The notes below the pieces were generated by a model, which was not told the origin of the DNA, ran no database searches, and saw only the letters and a list, made by a program, of their open reading frames with translations. DNA of 64,000 bases, from NCBI GenBank assembly GCA_964492335.1, contig CAZBJX010000002.1, positions 82,072 through 146,071 of the forward strand, in the 5' to 3' direction. This document shows positions 57,945 to 64,000 of the stretch, piece by piece. Source of the stretch: JAFGCL01 sp964492335. Lineage in GTDB: Bacteria; Chloroflexota; Dehalococcoidia; UBA2247; RBG-13-53-26. The first letter of the stretch is position 1, and each line of letters starts with the position of its first letter. The translations under genes and the position numbers were made by a program.

Positions 57945-58964
57945 TCATATCCAGCGGCGGCTGCGGAAGAAGATCAGCATCAGCACGATGGTCGCCGCCA
58001 TCGACGACATGATGATGGCGAACGAGCTCAGGCTGCCCTCATGCCCGGCCCTGGGCAGGGCGATGTTCATCCCGTAGACGCTGGCCACCAGGGTGAGGGG
58101 CATCATGGTGGTGGTGATGACGGTCAGGATGCGGATGGTCTCGTTGGTGTGGTGGGAGGCCACCGATTCCTGCGCCGCGTGGAGGCCCTCGATGATCTCC
58201 TTGCACTCGTCCAGGGTGTCCCAGGTCTTGTCTACGTGGTCTATGACGTCTCCCCAGAATACCTCCAGGTTCTCGGAAGTGTAGCGCTTGGTCTTGTGCT
58301 CCAGGCTGCTGATGACGGCCTTCATCGACCAGATCACCCGGCGGTTGGAGATGATGTCCCGCCGCAGAAGCGATAGCTCCCTGACCACCCGGCCCGACTT
58401 GCTCATGTCGAAGATGGCTGCCTCTGCGACCTCCAGGTTCTGCATGATCTTGTTGGCCATGGGCAGGCAGTAGTCCACCAGCATATCCGTGATGCGGTAC
58501 AGCAGGTAGCCGGAGCTCTTCATGTTGGTCTCCCGGATGGCCTTGTCCGCCTGGCAGTCGTCGAAGAGCTTGACCAGGGGCTTGAGCACCCCGTCGTGGA
58601 TGGTGACCACGTAGTCCTCTCCGATGAAGATGGAGACCTGGCTGGCCACCGTCACCCCCGATTCCTTGCGGAACAGCGGGAAGTGAAAGACGATGAACAG
58701 GTAGTCCTCGTACTCGTCTATCTTGGGCCGCTGGATGCGGCTGAGGCAGTCATCCAGGACCAGGGGGTGGAAGCCGAACTGGGACAGGAGGTAGTCCAGC
58801 TCGCGGCGCGAAGGCCCCTCCACGTTGATCCAGGAGAGGCCGTCCTGTACCAGTTCCTCTACGCGGAGGGCCCCGCCGCCGTCGTCCGGCGGCCTGGTCA
58901 TGGTCTCGCCTCCGGCAAGCCGGCTGATGTTCCGGTACCACCTCATGGCCTGGTCTCTCTTCAT
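57945..58964 (-). CDS. corA: CorA-family divalent metal ion transporter
   Basis: A 339-residue Mg2+/Co2+ channel. A large cytoplasmic alpha/beta and helical domain (about 1-270) is followed by two C-terminal membrane helices. The selectivity motif YGMN stands at the end of the first helix, followed by IALPRAGHEG. The ATG at 58964 is chosen because AGGAGGGAC lies before it; an ATG at 58997 in the same frame begins only two bases after TACAAT (minus strand 59005-59000) and would probably be too close to the transcription start. Confidence 0.9.
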   Translation of the reverse strand: MKRDQAMRWYRNISRLAGGETMTRPPDDGGGALRVEELVQDGLSWINVEGPSRRELDYLLSQFGFHPLVLDDCLSRIQRPKIDEYEDYLFIVFHFPLFRKESGVTVASQVSIFIGEDYVVTIHDGVLKPLVKLFDDCQADKAIRETNMKSSGYLLYRITDMLVDYCLPMANKIMQNLEVAEAAIFDMSKSGRVVRELSLLRRDIISNRRVIWSMKAVISSLEHKTKRYTSENLEVFWGDVIDHVDKTWDTLDECKEIIEGLHAAQESVASHHTNETIRILTVITTTMMPLTLVASVYGMNIALPRAGHEGSLSSFAIIMSSMAATIVLMLIFFRSRRWI

Positions 58965-59180
58965 CTCCCGGTCCCTCCTCTTCGCTGGAGACTCCATCTA
59001 TTGTACTGCTGCCGGCCCTCCCGCGGCACACCCCGGGGCCCTGAGGGCCGGACGGCGCCGCGGGGGACGGCGGTCTTGAGCCGGTGGCATCGCTATGCTA
59101 CTGTGTTAACTGCGCCCGGGCAACAGGGCGCCGGGCTGTCCCGGAATCGGGGGGTCCCCACCGGGGGGAGGAGGGCCTGT

Positions 59181-60743
59181 ATGGCGGACTTCGATGCTAT
59201 CGTGGTGGGGGCGGGCCACAATGGCCTGGCGGCGGCCCTGACCCTGGCCAAGGGCGGGCTGAAGGTCCTGGTGCTGGAGAAGCAGCGGTATGTCGGCGGC
59301 ATGGCCGGCACCACCCGGTTCTTCGAGGGCTTCCGGCACAACGTGGGGGCGTGGGCGCTCATGTTCAGGACCGGCAGCATCTCCGAGGCCCTGGACCTGG
59401 ACCGGCACGGCCTGGAGGTGATCGACCCCCCGACCTCCTTCTGCACCTTCGGCGAGCCGGGCGATGCCCCCTACATCCTGTACAACGATGCCGCCCGGCT
59501 GGGCCGCCACCTGCGGGAGGACCACGGCGAGGACGCCTCCCGGTCGCTGTCCGCCCTGTACCAGATCGGGCTCATCTTCGGGAGGGCCATGGGATCGGCG
59601 GGGTACAAGCTGCCGAAGTCGCTGGGGGCCATCATCGATGGCATGCCATCCCTGCAGGCCAAGGACATCATGCGGCGTTTCCTGCTGGACAGCGCGGCCG
59701 ACATGATCGGCGACTTCTTCCCGGACCCGGCCAGGCACCGGGTGCTGCAGGCGTCGCTGGCGGCCATGGCCGTGGACGGGACGGGCCTCGGCCCCCGCTC
59801 GCCGGGCACCGCCTGGTCCCTGGGCGTCCACATCACTCCGGTGGCCGCCGGGGTGCATTACCGGCTGGTCAAGGGGGGCATGGGGATGTTCTCCGAGGCC
59901 ATGCGCCGGGGGCTCGAGGAACAGGGCGGCCAGCTCAGGCTGACCGCGCCCGTGAAGAAGGTCCTGGTGGAGGGCGGCCGGGCCGCCGGCGTGCAACTGC
60001 GCAGCGGCGAGAGGATAAGCTCCCGGGTGGTGCTCTCCAACCTCGACGCCACCGCCACCTTCAGAGGGCTGGTGGGGGAGGAGGACCTGCCCGCCGACTT
60101 CGTCGGCATGGTGGACCGGATCAGGTACGCCAATCCCTATCTGCAGATACACGCCACCCTGAAGGAGCTGCCGGAGTTCACGGGGCACATGGCGTTTGCC
60201 AACGAAAACAACATCCGCTGGGCTATGAGCTACATCCCGTCGATGGACCTGCTGGAGCGCTGCCACGATGCCAGCAAATGGGGGCATGTCCCGGACAGCC
60301 CCTACAGCTCCTACTACATCCCCAGCATGTTCGACGCCAGCCTGGCCCCGGCGGGCTACCATGCGGCCACGTTCTTCTCCCAGTACTTCCCGGTGTCGGC
60401 CCCGCGAGGCCAGCACTACGGGCTGAAGGAGGAGATGGCCGACCGGGTCATCGGTCAGATGTGCCGCTTCGCGCCCAACCTGAAGCGGGCCATCGTGGAC
60501 AGGGTGGTCTTCACGCCGCTGACGTACCAGGGCATGTTCGGCGCCACCATGGGGGACTACAGCCACGGCCTGTTGCGCCCGAACCAGCTGCTGGACTTCC
60601 GGCCGGTGGTGGGGTGGGCGGACTACCGCACCCCGGTGGAGGGCCTCTACCTCTGCGGGTCGGCCTGCCACCCCGGGCCGGGAGTCACCGGGGTCCCCGG
60701 CTACAACTGCGGCCGCGAGGTGCTGCGGCAACTGGGGCGGTAG
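59181..60743 (+). CDS. Phytoene desaturase-like NAD(P)/FAD oxidoreductase
   Basis: A 520-residue FAD protein of the CrtI/retinol-saturase-like amine-oxidase superfamily. Seen: dinucleotide fold VVGAGHNGLAAALTLAKGG (Gly10-Gly15), the second ADP contact LEKQRYVGGMAGTT, SNLDATATFRGLVG, and the C-terminal FAD motif LYLCGSACHPGPGVTGVPG. Family members desaturate or isomerise polyprenoids or reduce prenyl groups. No carotenoid cluster accompanies it, so the substrate is open. GGAGGAGGG precedes the ATG. The frame continues far upstream, but that part is the antisense of corA. Confidence 0.88.
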   Translation: MADFDAIVVGAGHNGLAAALTLAKGGLKVLVLEKQRYVGGMAGTTRFFEGFRHNVGAWALMFRTGSISEALDLDRHGLEVIDPPTSFCTFGEPGDAPYILYNDAARLGRHLREDHGEDASRSLSALYQIGLIFGRAMGSAGYKLPKSLGAIIDGMPSLQAKDIMRRFLLDSAADMIGDFFPDPARHRVLQASLAAMAVDGTGLGPRSPGTAWSLGVHITPVAAGVHYRLVKGGMGMFSEAMRRGLEEQGGQLRLTAPVKKVLVEGGRAAGVQLRSGERISSRVVLSNLDATATFRGLVGEEDLPADFVGMVDRIRYANPYLQIHATLKELPEFTGHMAFANENNIRWAMSYIPSMDLLERCHDASKWGHVPDSPYSSYYIPSMFDASLAPAGYHAATFFSQYFPVSAPRGQHYGLKEEMADRVIGQMCRFAPNLKRAIVDRVVFTPLTYQGMFGATMGDYSHGLLRPNQLLDFRPVVGWADYRTPVEGLYLCGSACHPGPGVTGVPGYNCGREVLRQLGR

Positions 60744-60850
60744 GCCGTGCCGCCCGAACGGCGCCGGCGGCACAGGAAGCGCGCGGCTGGAAGCGGCACC
60801 GGCGGGGGCCCGCCCCGCCGCCTTGCCGGATGTGACGGGGAGGTGGGACC

Positions 60851-61030
60851 ATGATAGGGTCAGGATACCAGTGCCAGAAATGCTGGGGCACCTTCACGGG
60901 TGGCCAGGGCCCGGGCGAAGAGCCGGAGCCGGACCTGAAGTGCCCGCTCTGCGGCAGCGCGGAAGTGAAGAAGGTGGAGCTCCCGGAGGAATGGGACCAC
61001 CTGGTGCGCGGCGGGCTGTGCTTCGGCTGA
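60851..61030 (+). CDS. Small zinc-ribbon protein
   Basis: A 59-residue protein, MIGSGYQCQKC start, with Cys8, Cys11, Cys32 and Cys35 in two CxxC knuckles (CQKC and CPLCG). This spacing fits a rubredoxin-like or zinc-ribbon fold, followed by an acidic tail with another Cys. GGGGAGGTGG stands before the ATG. Not recognised as a named family. It lies before the CoA-transferase pair and is followed by a strong hairpin (61041-61059), so it may be its own short transcription unit or the end of the flavoprotein operon. Confidence 0.7.
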   Translation: MIGSGYQCQKCWGTFTGGQGPGEEPEPDLKCPLCGSAEVKKVELPEEWDHLVRGGLCFG

Positions 61031-61040
61031 AGGTAGCCCC

Positions 61041-61059
61041 GCGGGGCCGTGGGCCCCGC
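61041..61059 (+). terminator. Hairpin after the zinc-ribbon gene
   Basis: GCGGGGCC-GTG-GGCCCCGC, perfect 8-bp arms, 11 bp after the stop. A T-tract is absent. Probably a terminator separating the upstream genes from the CoA-transferase pair. Confidence 0.5.
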
Positions 61060-61199
61060 AGGCAGCCGACCTCGACTGGTGCGATCAGGGATGTGCCGGC
61101 GATCCCCCTTCCGGGGCAGCTGGCCCGGAGGGTCTGCGCTCGGATACCCGGGATGGCGGGTGCCCGGTCCGCACAACTGCTTGAGGAAGGGGTCTTCAA

Positions 61200-62429
61200 A
61201 TGAGTGTTGGGGTTCTCTCTGACGTCAGAGTCCTGGATCTCACCTGGCACATCGCGGGTCCCTACTGCACCAAGCTGCTGGCGGACTGCGGCGCCGAGGT
61301 CATCAAGGTCGAGCGCCCGGGGTCCGGGGACCCTGCAAGGGCCATGGGGCCGTTCGTGGAGGACCAGCCCGACCTGGAGAGAAGCGGGCTCTTCCTGCAC
61401 TTGAACACGAACAAGAAGAGCATCACGCTTGACCTGGCCAGGGCGCCCGCCGGGATCATCATGCAGCAGCTGGTGCGTGAGGCGGACATCCTCGTCGAGA
61501 GCTTCTCACCGCGAGTAATGCCCTCCCTCGGGTTCGACTATGCCGCTGTCCGCGAAGAGAACGAGGCGATAGTCATGACCTCCATTTCCAACTTCGGTCA
61601 GAATGGGCCTTACCGGGACTACAGGATGTCGGAGCTTGTTCTCAACGCGATGGGCAGCTGCATGAAGATGGTGGGGCAGGCGGATCGGGAGCCCCTCAAG
61701 CTCGGTGGAAACGTGCTCCAGTACCAGGCGGGGGTCCTGGCGGCAACGGCGACCATGACAGCCCTTCTGGGGAGTAGGAGGAGCGGTTCCGGCCAGCAGA
61801 TAGACGTGTCTCTGCTCGAGACCGCGCTGGGCAGTGTCGATCGCAGGGCACCTTACCTGCTGGCGCACCAGTACACTGGTGGGAAGGAGACGACGGCCAG
61901 GAGCGGTGGAGGGAGGGGCGGGGTAATGTCGGGGTGCCCGGAAGGGATCTATCCTTGTGCCGACGGTTACTTCGACATCGCCGGCGGGGTGCCATGGTGG
62001 CCCCGCAACTTCGCGCTGCTGGGATCGCCTGCTGAGCTTGCGGACGAAGGGTTCGGCAGTGCGGAGGGGCAGATGGACGTGAGGCGCCAGGAGGCCATCC
62101 TCGGTGTCTTGTACCCCTGGGCCATGGCGCGAACCAAGCAGGAGATCTGGGACGAAGCGAGAAAGGCCAGGGCGGCAGTCGGCCCCCTCTTCACTGTGAG
62201 CGATCTCCTGGATGATCGGCACCTGAGGGAACGAGGGTTCTTCGTGGATATCGATCACCCAGTTGCGGGGAGGGCGAAGTACCCCGGTGCACCGTTCCGA
62301 TTGTCCGACGCACCCACGCCGGGTTTCAGGCCCGCTCCTGGACTGGGTGAGCACAATGAGGAGATATACGCCTGGCTCGGATACAGCGCGTCGGACTTGG
62401 CGCGGCTGAGAGAGGAGGGAGCCATATGA
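61200..62429 (+). CDS. CaiB/BaiF family CoA-transferase, first of a pair
   Basis: A 409-residue type III CoA-transferase-like protein. Seen: VRVLDLTWHIAGPYCTKLLA, DCGAEVIKVERPGSGD, NTNKKSITLDL and a C-terminal PFRLSDAPTPGFRPAPGLGEHN. At the catalytic position the sequence reads RMSELVLNAMG, with Glu145 where an Asp is usual in homodimeric members. It overlaps the following paralogue by ATGA (62426-62429), so the two likely form a heteromeric enzyme like BbsEF (benzylsuccinate) or SmtAB (malate). GC and codon use look lower than in the neighbouring flavoprotein. Confidence 0.85.
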   Translation: MSVGVLSDVRVLDLTWHIAGPYCTKLLADCGAEVIKVERPGSGDPARAMGPFVEDQPDLERSGLFLHLNTNKKSITLDLARAPAGIIMQQLVREADILVESFSPRVMPSLGFDYAAVREENEAIVMTSISNFGQNGPYRDYRMSELVLNAMGSCMKMVGQADREPLKLGGNVLQYQAGVLAATATMTALLGSRRSGSGQQIDVSLLETALGSVDRRAPYLLAHQYTGGKETTARSGGGRGGVMSGCPEGIYPCADGYFDIAGGVPWWPRNFALLGSPAELADEGFGSAEGQMDVRRQEAILGVLYPWAMARTKQEIWDEARKARAAVGPLFTVSDLLDDRHLRERGFFVDIDHPVAGRAKYPGAPFRLSDAPTPGFRPAPGLGEHNEEIYAWLGYSASDLARLREEGAI

Positions 62430-63775
62430 CCGGAGAGACCAGGCTCCCGCCCGCGGATGCCCTCCCTCTGGCGGGGATCCGGGTGATCGACATGAGCGTG
62501 GTGTGGGCGGGCACATTCACCACGATGATGCTGGCGGACATGGGGGCGGAGGTGGTCAGGGTGGAGAATACAAGGTTCGCGCCCTATGGCACCAGGGGCA
62601 TAACCCTTCGCCCCACTGACGCCCTCCTCGCCACCCGGGGCATGGCTACCGCCGGGTACCCTGAGCGGAAGGCGGGGGAACGGCCCTACAACCGGGCGGC
62701 GATGTTCAACGTCCACGCCCGCAACAAGCTGAGCATGACGGTGGACTTCATGAAGCCGCGAGGCCTCGAGATCCTGAAGAGGCTCATAGCCATCAGCGAC
62801 ATGCTGGTCGAGAACAACGCCTACGGGACCATGGCCAAGCTGGGCCTGGGATACGAGGAGTTGAGCAGGGTGAAGCCCGATCTCATCATGGTTTCCATGC
62901 CGGCCTTCGGCAACAACGGCCCCTCTGCGGATCGAATCGCATTGGGCAGGCATCTGGAGGCAGTGGCCGGCCATACCCTGCTGCGGGGGTACCCCAATGC
63001 CGATCCGACGTGGACCACGGAGGTCTATCACTGCGATGCGGCCGCAGGGGCCATGGGCGCCTTCGCGGCCATGACGGCCCTGCATTACCGGGAGAGGACT
63101 GGAAGGGGCCAGTTTGTCGATGTCGCGCAGATCGAGACCCTGATCCCGCAGCTGGGAGAAGCCATCATGGACTATACACTCAATGGGCGGGTGCAGGAGC
63201 CGCTGGGGAACCGGCATCCGGCGGCAGCCCCCTGCGGGCTATACCCCTGCCGGGGGGAAGACCGATGGATAGCCATCACGGTATTCACTGACGACGAATG
63301 GGCCGGACTCAGCAGGGCCATGGGCAGCCCGGCCTGGGCGTCCGGGAGCAGGTTCGCCGATGCCGCCGGCCGGCTTCAGAACCAGGATGAGATCGATGAA
63401 CATATCTCAGCGTGGACCCGGGGCCATCGGGACTATGATCTCATGCATCTGATGCAGAGGGAAGGCGTTGCCGCCGGCCCGCTCATGGACGAAAGGGACT
63501 GCTACAGCGATCCCCACATAAGGGAGCGGCGCTTCTTCGAAGAGGTGACCCATGCTGAGTGCGGCACTCACCTGTACCCCGGCATGGAATGGAAGCTCTC
63601 GGAGACACCGGGGAGCATCCGGCTTCCGCCATGCCGCCTGGGCGAGCACAACCGCTACGTGTACATGGACCTCCTGAAGTTCTCAGAGGAGGAGTACGCC
63701 GAACTGGAGCGGGAAGGGCACATCGGGATGGACTACCACCCGAGCATTACGGTCCACGGCCGGGCGTCCGAATAG
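62426..63775 (+). CDS. CaiB/BaiF family CoA-transferase, second of a pair
   Basis: A 449-residue type III CoA-transferase-like protein, longer than its partner because of an insertion at about residues 55-90. Seen: IRVIDMSVVWAGTFTTMMLA, DMGAEVVRVEN, NARNKLSMTVDFM-type segment (HARNKLSMTVDF), and RTGRGQFVDVAQIE. The catalytic position reads ALGRHLEAVAG with Glu178. Family logic suggests transfer of CoA from a donor such as succinyl-CoA to an organic acid. It overlaps the preceding gene, and no genes follow in the window except a repeat fragment. Confidence 0.85.
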   Translation: MTGETRLPPADALPLAGIRVIDMSVVWAGTFTTMMLADMGAEVVRVENTRFAPYGTRGITLRPTDALLATRGMATAGYPERKAGERPYNRAAMFNVHARNKLSMTVDFMKPRGLEILKRLIAISDMLVENNAYGTMAKLGLGYEELSRVKPDLIMVSMPAFGNNGPSADRIALGRHLEAVAGHTLLRGYPNADPTWTTEVYHCDAAAGAMGAFAAMTALHYRERTGRGQFVDVAQIETLIPQLGEAIMDYTLNGRVQEPLGNRHPAAAPCGLYPCRGEDRWIAITVFTDDEWAGLSRAMGSPAWASGSRFADAAGRLQNQDEIDEHISAWTRGHRDYDLMHLMQREGVAAGPLMDERDCYSDPHIRERRFFEEVTHAECGTHLYPGMEWKLSETPGSIRLPPCRLGEHNRYVYMDLLKFSEEEYAELEREGHIGMDYHPSITVHGRASE

Positions 63776-63862
63776 ACTCGGCCAGGCTTGCAGTCCGGCT
63801 GGGGTGTCCGTTCCTCCCATCCCCTTCTCTCCATTGACAGGACTTCGGCGGCAAGTCCGCCT

Positions 63863-64000
63863 GAGGTCAAGTGGCAGAGGACCTTCGGCGGCTCATCATT
63901 GGATGAGACCTACTCCGTGCAGCAGACGTCTGACGGGGGATACGTGTGTCGCTGTTCTACGATTATGACAGGGGTTAAGCGTTCAGCGAAAATGTCACTG
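63863..64000 (+). pseudogene. Fragment of a TFGGS/TSDGGY surface-repeat protein
   Basis: In one frame the DNA reads VKWQRTFGGSSLDETYSVQ and QTSDGGYV, the start of a repeat common in large extracellular proteins (usually W-x-K-TFGGs...D...SVqqTsDGGYivaG). After GGYV the repeat consensus is lost, and no start codon or signal sequence precedes it. The frame stays open to the window edge. It may be a broken gene end, or the first repeat of a gene that continues beyond the window with a frameshift. Confidence 0.5.

Noticed and set aside
58596..59180. N-terminal extension of the phytoene desaturase-like protein
   Set aside because: It is antisense to corA; the FAD motif begins right after the ATG at 59181, which has its own GGAGGAGGG.

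Overview
The window is high-GC bacterial DNA, densely packed, with many GTG/TTG starts and 4-bp ATGA/GTGA gene overlaps. I infer an anaerobic, organic-acid-degrading Chloroflexota of Dehalococcoidia type. The reasons are the RicT-type PSP1 protein, the oxygen-sensitive enzyme classes (ferredoxin-linked 2-oxoacid oxidoreductase, 2-hydroxyacyl-CoA dehydratase-like subunits, acetone-carboxylase-like proteins), several type III CoA-transferases and a Na+-pumping decarboxylase module. The lineage is an inference; no rRNA or tRNA gene was found to confirm it.

Region 1 (1-15.3 kb) is mostly core. It holds the 3' part of an enoate-reductase-like flavoprotein, gyrB, a lipoprotein, the nickel-pincer cofactor operon larE-larB-larC, a DegV protein, a PadR/HAAS regulator-membrane protein pair, a PlsY-like membrane protein, a P-loop kinase, leucyl aminopeptidase, a UPF0173 hydrolase, hisD and ricT. 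Region 2 (15.3-25.5 kb) has an HNH nuclease and a beta-helix protein on the minus strand. On the plus strand follow a decarboxylase module (gamma-like subunit, biotin carrier, beta subunit) with no carboxyltransferase, a P2-type cation ATPase, and an ABC/FtsX exporter pair. A minus-strand DEAD-box helicase closes the region.

Region 3 (25.7-38.2 kb) has a minus-strand operon for an acetone-carboxylase-type enzyme (beta, alpha, gamma). It is divergent from a histidine kinase/NarL regulator pair, and a palindrome lies between two candidate promoters. Next come a small membrane protein, an MBL hydrolase, a CorC-type CBS protein, a decayed IS200/IS605 element, a hairpin-rich intergenic stretch and a second, related kinase/regulator pair. 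Region 4 (38.3-45.8 kb), which looks less GC-rich, is a coherent catabolic cluster. It encodes a CaiB-type CoA-transferase, two HgdB/BcrC-like subunits, a four-subunit 2-oxoacid:ferredoxin oxidoreductase and a D-2-hydroxyacid dehydrogenase. Together they could interconvert 2-oxo acids, (R)-2-hydroxyacids and enoyl-CoAs, but the ATP-dependent activator that such dehydratases need is not here. This is the best candidate for something undescribed.

Region 5 (46.1-57.7 kb) begins with a tandem Lrp-type regulator. It continues with two acyl-CoA ligases, a complete branched-chain/aromatic-acid type ABC transporter (livH-M-K-G-F), a small Cys-containing protein and two SDR dehydrogenases, which suggests uptake, activation and oxidation of an organic acid. 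Region 6 (57.9-64 kb) has corA, a phytoene-desaturase-like flavoprotein, a 59-residue zinc-ribbon protein and a pair of CaiB-type CoA-transferases. The window ends in a fragment of a surface-type repeat. No CRISPR array, tRNA or rRNA was seen.
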